DNA of 64,000 nt from BA4 sp044376575 (GTDB lineage Bacteria; Bacteroidota; Bacteroidia; CAIKAF01), in NCBI GenBank assembly GCA_044376575.1, contig JBILKR010000011.1, forward strand, positions 12,927 to 76,926. The letters run 5' to 3'. The notes beneath the pieces were generated by a model, which saw only the letters and a list, made by a program, of their open reading frames with translations, was not told where the DNA came from and made no database searches. Position 1 is the first letter of the stretch, and the number at the start of each line of letters is the position of its first letter. The position numbers and the translations under genes were made by a program. Shown here piece by piece: positions 16,993 through 24,874 of this stretch.

Positions 16993-18339
16993 TTATCTGT
17001 TGAAAGACAATCGCATTCCTTTATTTGATTCATCAAATTTTCCTTCGTTATATACCAAATGTCCATTTACAAAGGTATGCGTAACTACAGAATGAAATGT
17101 ATTTCCTTCAAACGGACTCCATCCGCATTTGTATAAAATATTGGAGGGAGTCACGGTGTATGATTGTTTCGGATCCACCAGTACCAGATCTGCGAAATAT
17201 CCTTTTCGGATATACCCTCTTTTTTCTACCTGAAATAATTCTGCCGGATCGTGACACATTTTCTGTACAATCATCTCCACCGAAATTTTTCCCTGATGAT
17301 AAAATTCCATCATGGCATTGAGTGAATGTTGCACCAGTGGACCACCTGACGGTGCTTTGAAATAGGTTTGTGCTTTTTCTTCTTTAGTATGTGGTGCATG
17401 ATCTGTGGCAATAACATCAATGCGTCCGTCGAGCACAGCTTGAAAGATGGCTTCACGGTCTTCTGCTTTTTTTACAGCAGGGTTCCACTTAATCAATGAG
17501 CCCTTATTTTCATAATCGGCATCACTGAACCACAGGTGATGAATACAAGCCTCGGAAGTAATTCTTTTTTCACGCAGGGGAACATCGTTTCTAAATAAAC
17601 TTAATTCTTTCGCCGTGCTGATATGCAGAATGTGAATACGTGTGTTATGTTTGGTTGCCAGCTCAACCGCATTGGATGATGAAGCATAGCAGGCCTCTGC
17701 ATCGCGTATTACCGGATGCAAATACATTGGCACATCTTCTCCGTATTGTGCTCTGTATTGATCTGCATTTTTTTTGATGAGCTGATCGTCTTCACAATGC
17801 AACGCAATAATGGTTTTTACTTCCCTGAAAATATCATTTAAAATCGATTGATTATCTACCAGCATATTACCGGTAGATGAACCCATAAATATTTTTACGC
17901 CACATACATTTTTAGGATCCACCTTTACCAGTTCAGAAAGATTGTCGTTGGAGGTTCCCATAAAGAACGAATAGTTTGCCAGTGAACAAGCGGATGCTCT
18001 TGTATATTTTTGTTCCAATAATTCAAGGGTGGTAGCTCCCGGAACTGTATTGGGCATTTCCATGTATGAAGTAACTCCACCTGCCACTGCAGCTTTTGCT
18101 TCGGTATAAATTTCTCCTTTATGTGTTAATCCGGGCTCTCTGAAGTGCACCTGGTCGTCAATAATTCCGGGAATCAAAAATTTCCCTTCGCCATCGATTA
18201 CTTCATAAGGTACAGTAATGGCATTAATTTCTTCTGTAGTATACAGAATGTTTTCAATCTTTCCTTCACCAATAAGCACATGGGCTTTTCCCTTTTTCAT
18301 TTCATTGATCAGGATGGCATTTTTAATCAAGTAGTACAT
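16993..18339 (-). CDS. pyrC: Dihydroorotase (amidohydrolase family)
   Basis: 448 residues; makes dihydroorotate from carbamoyl-aspartate in pyrimidine synthesis. Type I-like dihydroorotase: DDQVHFREPG (60-69), the carboxylated Lys149 in GVKIFMGSS, His181 in ALHCED, His239 in HILHIS and Asp313 in ATDHAPH. The first metal ligand, His in the usual HxH, is Gln63 here. I recall this variant from other Bacteroidota dihydroorotases, so I keep the assignment. The gene lies 11 bases downstream of the GT2 gene in the minus-strand unit 21348-16993. Confidence 0.88.
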   Translation of the reverse strand: MYYLIKNAILINEMKKGKAHVLIGEGKIENILYTTEEINAITVPYEVIDGEGKFLIPGIIDDQVHFREPGLTHKGEIYTEAKAAVAGGVTSYMEMPNTVPGATTLELLEQKYTRASACSLANYSFFMGTSNDNLSELVKVDPKNVCGVKIFMGSSTGNMLVDNQSILNDIFREVKTIIALHCEDDQLIKKNADQYRAQYGEDVPMYLHPVIRDAEACYASSSNAVELATKHNTRIHILHISTAKELSLFRNDVPLREKRITSEACIHHLWFSDADYENKGSLIKWNPAVKKAEDREAIFQAVLDGRIDVIATDHAPHTKEEKAQTYFKAPSGGPLVQHSLNAMMEFYHQGKISVEMIVQKMCHDPAELFQVEKRGYIRKGYFADLVLVDPKQSYTVTPSNILYKCGWSPFEGNTFHSVVTHTFVNGHLVYNEGKFDESNKGMRLSFNR

Positions 18340-18350
18340 ACGTTTATTTT

Positions 18351-19082
18351 TTATTTTTTGCGATATTTTTTCATATCTGACAAACGCAAGCGGATCACTC
18401 CAAAGATGGCTTCCCAGATGATGTTTCCTGAAATTTTAGAAGTCCCTTCCTGACGGTCTGTAAAAATAATCGGCACTTCTTTTAGTTGGTATCCCAGGCG
18501 ATAGGCAATGTATTTCATTTCAATCTGAAATGCATATCCTTTAAAACGAATTTTATCAAAATGTATAGCTTTCAAAAACGAGGTGCGGTAACATTTAAAT
18601 CCTGCAGTGGCATCATGTACCTGCATGCCTGTAATAAAGCGCACATATTTCGATGCAAAGTAGGAGAGAAGTACCCTGCTCATCGGCCAGTTCACTACGT
18701 TTACACCTTTTACGTATCTTGAACCAATTGCTAAATCTACATTTTCTGCTTCACAGGCAGTCAGCAAACGGATTAAATCTTCCGGATTATGCGAAAAATC
18801 ACAATCCATTTCAAAACAATATTCATACTGATGTTGCAGCACCCAATTGAATCCGGCTATGTATGCGGTGCCTAAGCCTTCTTTTCCTTTTCTTTCCAGA
18901 AGAAATAAGCGGTCTGAAAATTCCTGCTGTAATTTTTTAACGACAGCTCCTGTTCCGTCAGGTGATCCGTCATCTACAATCAGCACATGAAAGGGATACG
19001 ACAACGTCATGACCTTGCGAATCATTTTTTCAATGTTCTCAATTTCATTGTAGGTAGGAATAATGACGATAGCGTTTGACAC
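18351..19082 (-). CDS. Polyprenol-phosphate mannosyltransferase-like GT2
   Basis: 243 residues from a GTG start at 19082 (MSNAIVIIPTYNE); the alternative TTG at 19100 lies within the promoter element. Family 2 glycosyltransferase resembling dolichol-phosphate-mannose synthase: IPTYNEIENIE, VDDGSPDGTG, the DxD motif FEMDCDFSHNPEDL, GSRYVKG and the acceptor block DATAGFKCYR. There is no C-terminal membrane domain, so it is likely a peripheral enzyme charging a polyprenyl phosphate. Such sugar-lipids are donors for GT-C enzymes, two of which are elsewhere in this window. The TATCTTTG element just upstream argues for its own promoter. Confidence 0.88.
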   Translation of the reverse strand: MSNAIVIIPTYNEIENIEKMIRKVMTLSYPFHVLIVDDGSPDGTGAVVKKLQQEFSDRLFLLERKGKEGLGTAYIAGFNWVLQHQYEYCFEMDCDFSHNPEDLIRLLTACEAENVDLAIGSRYVKGVNVVNWPMSRVLLSYFASKYVRFITGMQVHDATAGFKCYRTSFLKAIHFDKIRFKGYAFQIEMKYIAYRLGYQLKEVPIIFTDRQEGTSKISGNIIWEAIFGVIRLRLSDMKKYRKK

Positions 19083-19097
19083 TACAACAGATTTATA

Positions 19098-19105
19098 CAA
19101 AGATA
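19098..19105 (-). promoter_or_regulatory. -7 promoter element for the GT2 gene
   Basis: TATCTTTG on the minus strand, an exact TAnnTTTG match 15 bases before the GTG start. It overlaps the alternative TTG start, which supports GTG as the true start. No -33 element seen. Confidence 0.42.
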
Positions 19106-19141
19106 CGATTCTTGTTGAACTCTTGCTTGTTTACCTGTAAA

Positions 19142-19465
19142 TTAGAAATTGATCTCCTGTAATTCATTGATCAGTGATTGAAATTCCTGAACGGCTTTTA
19201 TATTTTTTTCATCTTGGGCATGTTTCAACCCTTTGGATGCGAAGGTAAATGCAACATCTGTAATGTCTATGTTCCTGTAAATTAATGCCAGTTGATAATA
19301 GGCTGCATGATAGTTTTCCTGTAAACCAATGGTTTTTTGAAATTGGGTTAGTGCAGCCTGCAAATCATTTTCACTTAGCGCTTCCATTCCGAGTGCATAA
19401 TGTAAAAACACATCATTCGGGTCACTTTGCAGTAATTCTAACAATTGTTTTTTGCGATCACTCAT
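19142..19465 (-). CDS. Tetratricopeptide repeat protein
   Basis: 107 residues, no signal peptide. Two to three TPR-like helix pairs: PNDVFLHYALGMEALSENDL, ALTQFQKTIGLQENYHAAYYQLALIYRN and a third ending DVAFTFASKGLKHAQ. The family is a protein-interaction scaffold with no catalytic role. It starts 1 base after the aldehyde dehydrogenase stop region (start at 19465, stop at 19467), so it is translated in the same operon. Its partner is unknown. Confidence 0.8.
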   Translation of the reverse strand: MSDRKKQLLELLQSDPNDVFLHYALGMEALSENDLQAALTQFQKTIGLQENYHAAYYQLALIYRNIDITDVAFTFASKGLKHAQDEKNIKAVQEFQSLINELQEINF

Positions 19466-19466
19466 G

Positions 19467-20858
19467 TTATAAAAACCTTTTCAGTAATGATTTCATAAAA
19501 CGCATTCTGCTTTTTTTATAGGGCGGAAAACGCAGGTAATCATCCAGGGGCTGAATGCTTCGGCTGAGAACAGATTTTTTATTTGAAAAGGTATCAAAGC
19601 TAAATTTACCATGATAACTTCCCATACCACTTTTACCAACACCTCCGAATGGCATTTCATTTGAACTGATATGCAATACTGTATCGTTAATGGTTACTCC
19701 GCCTGATGTGGTTTGTTGTAAAAAATATTTTTGTACACGACTGCTCCTGCTAAATAAATATGCAGCGAGTGGTTTGTCGTTGGTATTAATAAAATCAATG
19801 GCTTCATCAATCGATGAATAGGTGTATATCGGCAAGATCGGACCAAAGATTTCTTCTTTCATTACTGTGCTGTGAAAGGGCGCATTGATCATCAGCGTGG
19901 GTTCAATGCGTAACGATTGATCATCAGTTTTCCCACCGAATATAATGTCTCCATCCTGCAGGTATTTTTTAATTCTGTGATAATGTCTTTCGTTGATAAT
20001 CTTTCCGTAGTCTTTACTCTCCATAGGATTGTTACCATAAGAAGAGGTGATGATTTTCTGTAATTGTTCAACAAGTTTATCTTTTACATCGGCATGCACA
20101 AATAAATAATCAGGAGCCAGACAGGTTTGTCCGCTGTTAATCCATTTACCCCAGGATATGCGTTTTGCAGCGAGTTTGATGTCGGCATCAGAATGCACAA
20201 TGCACGGACTCTTTCCGCCCAGTTCAAGGGTTACCGGAGTGAGATATTCGGCAGCGGCTTTATATACAATTTTACCCACTTCCGGTCCGCCGGTATAAAA
20301 AATATAATCCCATCGTTGTTCGAGCAGGTGCTGCGTTTCTTTTACTCCGCCTTCTTGCACGTAAATATATTCTTTATCAAAATGTTCGTTGATGAGTTGT
20401 GCCATTACTAACGATGTTGCCGGTGCGTGTTCAGAAGGTTTCATCACGGCGCAATTTCCTGAGGCCATGGCTCCGAGCAGTGGAGAAATCGTGAGCATGA
20501 ACGGATAATTCCATGGAGAAATAATCAGAACCGATCCAAGTGGCTCGCGAATTATTTTGCTGCTTCCGGGAGTGTTGAACAAGGACGTGGGCACCACTTC
20601 GGGCATGCTCCACTGGCGAATATTTTTTAGAAAATGATCGGCTTCTGAATATATTGGTCCCAACTCAACGGTCATACTTTCATATTCCGGTTTTTTGAGG
20701 TCGTGATGCAAGGCTTCCAGAATCAAGTGCTCATTTTTTTCAATCAGTTTTACAAGTTTCTTGATTTGATCTATGCGAAAATGAATGTCTTTTGTTTTTC
20801 CCGTAGCGAAAAATTTTCGCTGTTCATTGGAAAGGAGTGTGGAAGTATTATGTTGCAT
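19467..20858 (-). CDS. Aldehyde dehydrogenase family protein (class 3-like)
   Basis: 463 residues from ATG 20858 (MQHNTSTLLSNEQRKFF); an upstream TTG would add three residues. NAD(P)-dependent oxidation of aldehydes to acids. Motifs: PWNYPFMLTISPLLGAMASGN, TGGPEVGKIVY, catalytic Glu in LELGGKSP, catalytic Cys in NSGQTCLAPDY, and the C-terminal EIFGPILPIYTY and PFGGVGKSGMG. The short length and C-terminal basic tail (FPPYKKSRMRFMKSLLKRF) resemble class 3 fatty-aldehyde dehydrogenases, which are often membrane associated. The DUF962/Mpo1-like gene 16 bases upstream hints at lipid-aldehyde metabolism, since Mpo1 releases a one-carbon-shortened fatty product. Confidence 0.92.
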   Translation of the reverse strand: MQHNTSTLLSNEQRKFFATGKTKDIHFRIDQIKKLVKLIEKNEHLILEALHHDLKKPEYESMTVELGPIYSEADHFLKNIRQWSMPEVVPTSLFNTPGSSKIIREPLGSVLIISPWNYPFMLTISPLLGAMASGNCAVMKPSEHAPATSLVMAQLINEHFDKEYIYVQEGGVKETQHLLEQRWDYIFYTGGPEVGKIVYKAAAEYLTPVTLELGGKSPCIVHSDADIKLAAKRISWGKWINSGQTCLAPDYLFVHADVKDKLVEQLQKIITSSYGNNPMESKDYGKIINERHYHRIKKYLQDGDIIFGGKTDDQSLRIEPTLMINAPFHSTVMKEEIFGPILPIYTYSSIDEAIDFINTNDKPLAAYLFSRSSRVQKYFLQQTTSGGVTINDTVLHISSNEMPFGGVGKSGMGSYHGKFSFDTFSNKKSVLSRSIQPLDDYLRFPPYKKSRMRFMKSLLKRFL

Positions 20859-20874
20859 ACGAATCAAAGATTGA

Positions 20875-21348
20875 TTAATATTTTATTCCTGATTTTTTAA
20901 AAATAAAATGCATCAGCCAGGCAGGTCCAACCAGCAGAAATTGGAGGTCTTTAAGAAAGGATGGTTTTTTTCCTTCGATTCCATGTCCGATAAACTGACC
21001 AATCCAGGCAAGAATAAAAATGATGAATGAAAATATGGCGAGGTAAACAGTTCCGTTTTGTATTGCTATCCAATCATTAATAAATGAAACCATTCCACCG
21101 AAAAAAATGAATCCGATAAAAAGGGGAAAAGATAATATCAGGTAATATAACAATACCGGAATGAGCAGGATGTTTGCCCAGTTGAGGTAAGGAATATTTT
21201 CCATAGCTGCGAATACCGGAATGGATCGAATTAAACCCACAATCGAAAAAAAGATAATAGGCACACAGATCCAGTGGATGGTTTTATTAACAGGGTTCTG
21301 GTGGCTTTCACCATAGGCTTCGAGTAGTAAATCAATTTTTCTTGACAT
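20875..21348 (-). CDS. DUF962 / Mpo1-like membrane protein
   Basis: 157 residues with four membrane segments. The hallmark His residues are present: GESHQNPVNKTIHWICVP (positions 14-31) and WIGQFIGHGIEGKKPS (about 115-130), plus LLVGPAWLMHF at the end. The family includes yeast Mpo1, an Fe(II) 2-hydroxy fatty acid dioxygenase. The His pattern supports a metal-binding membrane enzyme, and its downstream neighbour is a fatty-aldehyde-type dehydrogenase. A role in alpha-oxidation of 2-hydroxy fatty acids is a reasonable inference; Bacteroidota membranes often contain hydroxy and odd/iso-chain lipids. Confidence 0.85.
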   Translation of the reverse strand: MSRKIDLLLEAYGESHQNPVNKTIHWICVPIIFFSIVGLIRSIPVFAAMENIPYLNWANILLIPVLLYYLILSFPLFIGFIFFGGMVSFINDWIAIQNGTVYLAIFSFIIFILAWIGQFIGHGIEGKKPSFLKDLQFLLVGPAWLMHFIFKKSGIKY

Positions 21349-21429
21349 ATTGAAAATTTACTGGTGAAAATACATAATATTCGTGGATGAGAGAAAATTT
21401 GGATAAGGGAGGAGGTTGAGGGTTAAGAG

Positions 21430-23202
21430 TTAATTGCTTTTAAATTGCATATTCAAAAGCATTGGAAGAATTTTCTTTTCTGCAATAAAAGGAATTCCAA
21501 ATGTTCTGTCAGAACAGGTTGATTTAATCAATTCAATAACTTCTTTTTCAGCATTTGCCCTGCTTTTCAGCAAAGGATCTGAAATTTCGGATAACATGGA
21601 AAGGCTTTGGTTAATTAACCATGCATAAGGTTTAATACCTGCTCTATTTAAATCTTCTTGCAAAGTAACAGCTTCACGCATTGGAGTTGTTTCTGGTAAA
21701 GAAACTAAAATGATTTTTGAAAGCGATTGGTCTTGTAAAGCCATGTAGGGAGTTCTAAGTTGTCCAGAATACTTACTATTTCGCATTATTTCCCGATGAT
21801 AGCTTCCGGCAGTATCCAATAATAAAAGAGTGTGTCCTGTTGGTGCTGTATCTATTACTACGAACTGCCTTTTAGCTAGATTAATAGCTTTTGAAAAAGC
21901 ATGAAAAACAGCCACTTCTTCAGTACAGGGAGATTTTAAATCTTCAAGAATTAGTTTTTTTGCTTCTTCGGATTGCCCCTCACCTTTATTTTCTAATACT
22001 TTATTTATGTAACGTTGTGTTTCAATTTTAGGGTCGATGCGTTCAACTTTTAATGTTGCAGGTAGCTCACCCAGTTGTTCAATAAAATCCTGAATGTGTG
22101 CTGCCGGATCAGTAGTGGTTAAAAGAACATTAAATCCTTTTTTTGCAAGTAAAACTGCAATTGCAGTAGCAGCAATTGTTTTGCCTACCCCTCCTTTACC
22201 CATGGTCATTATTAATCCATGTTGCTGGTTTTTGCAAATATTGTCTGTTAAGGTTCCAATTCCATCTAATAGTTGAAGAGATGGAATAATTTGACCAACA
22301 ACTTTATCTGATAGTTTTTTTTGCAATTCAGGGTTAAATAGAGAACGTAGTTTTTCTATACCTAAAATATTATATGCTAAAAGAGGAAATATTTTTTGTG
22401 GTAGCAATTTTAAATTTTCAGGAATTGAATTGAGTTGCTCGGCACCTGTTTCCTCAATTTTAATTGCGAGTTGGTCATGCTTATCTATTGCTTTGAAAAC
22501 TCCATTGATGTATAACGTCTGGTTGCACAATCCAAGTTCTTTTAATTCATTGCTCGTTCTTGAAGCTTCTTTCAACGAGGCTTTGTCTGCCTTTGCAACG
22601 ATATAGAAATTGGTCAACGTTCCATCTCTTAGTATCTTTACGACTGTGTGGTATCTTTCCTTTCCACTTTTGAGTGCAGATGTAGGGCCAAGACACGAAG
22701 CTCCATCAGGGTTTTCTTCTGTAAAACTTGACCATGCAGCGGGCAACTCAAGAAGTCGTAATGTATGGCCAGTTGGTGCAGTATCAAATATTATTACATC
22801 AAATTTTTTTCCTTCAATTTCACCTGTAACAAATCTTGAAAATTCATCAAAAGATGCGATTTCTGTAGTACATGCACCTGATAGATCTTCTCTTATTTTT
22901 TTAATTTCTTCTTTTGTAGCTATTCCTTCAAGAGGCTGAATTACTCTGTTACGATATTCTTCAGCTGAATTTTCAGGGTTAATATTTACAGCAAAGAGAT
23001 TGTTAACCCCCTTTACATGATTAATCTTTTCATCAACAGAGCTTTCTAAAACATCTTTTAAATTAGATGCAGGATCTGTACTTACAAGCAATACTGATTT
23101 TCCAGTTTCTGCAAGTTCAATTGCAGTTGCACATGCAAGTGATGTTTTTCCAACCCCTCCCTTTCCTGTGAAGAATAAATATTTAGTGTTAGAATTATTC
23201 AT
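21430..23202 (-). CDS. arsA: ArsA family ATPase with two P-loop domains
   Basis: 590 residues, matching the duplicated architecture of arsenical pump ATPase. P-loops GKGGVGKT occur at 13-20 and 335-342, with DTAPTGHTL in each half. The three metalloid-binding cysteines of plasmid R773 ArsA (C113, C172, C422) have counterparts at C111, C170 and C426, so As(III)/Sb(III) sensing is plausible. No arsR, arsB, acr3, arsC or arsD gene is in the window, which is unusual: the ATPase normally works with ArsB. Flanked on both sides by unrelated genes and by longer AT-rich gaps (81 and 181 bases). Possible roles include an arsenical pump with its partner elsewhere, or a Get3-like targeting factor. Confidence 0.93.
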   Translation of the reverse strand: MNNSNTKYLFFTGKGGVGKTSLACATAIELAETGKSVLLVSTDPASNLKDVLESSVDEKINHVKGVNNLFAVNINPENSAEEYRNRVIQPLEGIATKEEIKKIREDLSGACTTEIASFDEFSRFVTGEIEGKKFDVIIFDTAPTGHTLRLLELPAAWSSFTEENPDGASCLGPTSALKSGKERYHTVVKILRDGTLTNFYIVAKADKASLKEASRTSNELKELGLCNQTLYINGVFKAIDKHDQLAIKIEETGAEQLNSIPENLKLLPQKIFPLLAYNILGIEKLRSLFNPELQKKLSDKVVGQIIPSLQLLDGIGTLTDNICKNQQHGLIMTMGKGGVGKTIAATAIAVLLAKKGFNVLLTTTDPAAHIQDFIEQLGELPATLKVERIDPKIETQRYINKVLENKGEGQSEEAKKLILEDLKSPCTEEVAVFHAFSKAINLAKRQFVVIDTAPTGHTLLLLDTAGSYHREIMRNSKYSGQLRTPYMALQDQSLSKIILVSLPETTPMREAVTLQEDLNRAGIKPYAWLINQSLSMLSEISDPLLKSRANAEKEVIELIKSTCSDRTFGIPFIAEKKILPMLLNMQFKSN

Positions 23203-23383
23203 TTCATAATATACACTAATTGGTAACTCTTGTAAATTTATTTAACTAATACCCATCGATTGTTTAGGTATGATTGAAAAAATAAATCACTAATATAATT
23301 TATTTAATATTATCTGTATTGGAATTAATTACTACATATCATAATTATTCCTTTTGAGTTAAATATTAAATGCATTTCAGTAT

Positions 23384-24415
23384 TCAAAAATACAACTGTG
23401 ATATGGTGATAACTCCCATGATTAATCCTACAGTCCATAATATTCCGAGTATAATAAATGCCCATTTAAAATTTATTTCTCTCTTGAATATTATCATACT
23501 CCCTAGCATTAGTAATAATACAATGGGTACTCCCAGTATTAATATAAAGGATACCATACCCATGCCGGATAGTATTACAGACTGTGTAGATTGAAAAATA
23601 ATATCAGATAAAGTGTTATTATAAACATCACTGCTCCATGTTACAAAATCAATCTCACCAAATACAACGGCAAACAGAATACTAGCTAATATAAATATCC
23701 AGAACAGAATAAATAATGCAAGGCACCCTTTCATGAATACACCAAATATTCGTGTTAAGAGATCGCCAGTTGTATGCAGAATTTGAGTGAATTTATTTTT
23801 AGTACGTTTTTTAAAATCCGGATCTTCAAATCGCTGTTCAATATCCTGCATTTCTTTTTTTACCTTTTTTTCAATGGCTGAAATGGTAATGGGTTCACCT
23901 CTCATTTCCAGTTTATCTGCAGTAGTTTTGGCTTTCGGCATAGCCATCCATAATATCAGATAAAACAATAATCCTGTTCCCCAGACAACAAAACTGAATG
24001 CAAAAATTAATCTGAAAATCACTGGATCAATCCCAAAATATGCGCCTAAACCGCTACACACACCTCCCATGATCTGATTGTCAGGATCCCTGAATAATCT
24101 TTTATTGATGATGTTTTTAGTATCTGAATTTTTTTTCGGTTCTTCTGTACTTTGTTCAGAAATCACATCCGGTTGACCCATAATGTCCATCATTTGCTGA
24201 ACATTTTGTATAGTAAGTACCTCTTTTCGGTCGCCCAGCATTTCTTTAAATATTTCTGCAATGCGTTGCTCAATATCTTGCATGATTTCTTCAGCACCTT
24301 CTTCTTTGCTAAAATGTATGGTGAGTTGATCTATATACTTGTTTACTTTTTCAAAAGCATCTTCATCAATCTGAAATACACTTCCTCCGATATTGACTTG
24401 AATGGTTTTTTTCAT
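23384..24415 (-). CDS. PspC domain membrane protein
   Basis: 343 residues. An N-terminal soluble region (1-90: a beta segment VNIGGSVFQIDEDAFE and two helices) precedes the PspC domain (about 105-165: LFRDPDNQIMGGVCSGLGAYFGIDP then a membrane helix). Two further membrane segments and a hydrophilic coil between (about 185-215) follow, then three more segments near the C-terminus. PspC proteins sense or relay envelope stress. It is co-transcribed with the PadR regulator 24 bases upstream, a pairing frequent in Bacteroidota. Confidence 0.9.
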   Translation of the reverse strand: MKKTIQVNIGGSVFQIDEDAFEKVNKYIDQLTIHFSKEEGAEEIMQDIEQRIAEIFKEMLGDRKEVLTIQNVQQMMDIMGQPDVISEQSTEEPKKNSDTKNIINKRLFRDPDNQIMGGVCSGLGAYFGIDPVIFRLIFAFSFVVWGTGLLFYLILWMAMPKAKTTADKLEMRGEPITISAIEKKVKKEMQDIEQRFEDPDFKKRTKNKFTQILHTTGDLLTRIFGVFMKGCLALFILFWIFILASILFAVVFGEIDFVTWSSDVYNNTLSDIIFQSTQSVILSGMGMVSFILILGVPIVLLLMLGSMIIFKREINFKWAFIILGILWTVGLIMGVITISQLYF

Positions 24416-24439
24416 ATTGTATTTTTTATTTGAGGTGGA

Positions 24440-24772
24440 TTAACTGAGTTTATTTACGGCGATATTTAATTCGTCCCATGTTTTTTTGAGGTGCAACTGA
24501 AATACTTTTCCTGTATCTGTTATGCTATAATATTTTCTGGGCGGCCCCTGTGTACTTTCTTCCCAGCGATAGGAGAGATAACCTTCGTTTTTTAATCGTG
24601 TTAAGAGAGGATACAATGTGCCTTCTACAACAATTAGTTGTCCTTTTTTGAGTTCAGAAATAATATCTGATGCATAGGCATCATTTCTTGCCAGAACAGA
24701 TAATATCACAAGCTCCAGCACACCTCTCCGCATCTGCGCCTGTGTATTTTCTATATTTATTTTTGCTGACAT
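24440..24772 (-). CDS. PadR family transcriptional regulator
   Basis: 110 residues: a winged helix-turn-helix with the PadR hallmarks RRGVLELVILSVLARNDAYASDIISEL, VVEGTLYPLLTRLKNEGYL and GPPRKYYSITDTG. PadR proteins repress their own operon and the neighbouring membrane gene and are released by a small-molecule or stress signal. The operator at 24805-24831 sits between this gene and its promoter's upstream side, so autoregulation is the natural reading. First gene of the padR-pspC operon. Confidence 0.95.
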   Translation of the reverse strand: MSAKINIENTQAQMRRGVLELVILSVLARNDAYASDIISELKKGQLIVVEGTLYPLLTRLKNEGYLSYRWEESTQGPPRKYYSITDTGKVFQLHLKKTWDELNIAVNKLS

Positions 24773-24788
24773 GGTAAATTATATGACA

Positions 24789-24796
24789 CAAAACTA
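24789..24796 (-). promoter_or_regulatory. -7 promoter element of the padR-pspC operon
   Basis: TAGTTTTG on the minus strand, an exact TAnnTTTG match 16 bases before the padR ATG. The palindrome at 24805-24831 covers the spacer and the expected -33 region, so a bound repressor would block the polymerase. Confidence 0.55.
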
Positions 24797-24804
24797 TATA
24801 ATAA

Positions 24805-24831
24805 AATGTACTATGCACCACATAGTACATT
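24805..24831. promoter_or_regulatory. PadR operator, 11-bp perfect inverted repeat
   Basis: Arms AATGTACTATG and CATAGTACATT, 11 of 11 bases complementary, separated by CACCA. The outer ATGT and ACAT match the consensus of characterised PadR binding sites. It lies 33 bases upstream of the padR start and just upstream of the TAGTTTTG promoter element, so it is positioned for repression of padR-pspC. Confidence 0.8.
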
Positions 24832-24874
24832 AAAAAAATGTTAAACCATTGAATATTAATTCAGTAAAATTGGT

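Noticed and set aside
21430..23202. Mobile arsenic-resistance island
   Set aside because: No other ars gene, transposase, integrase or direct repeats around arsA; base composition is similar to neighbours.
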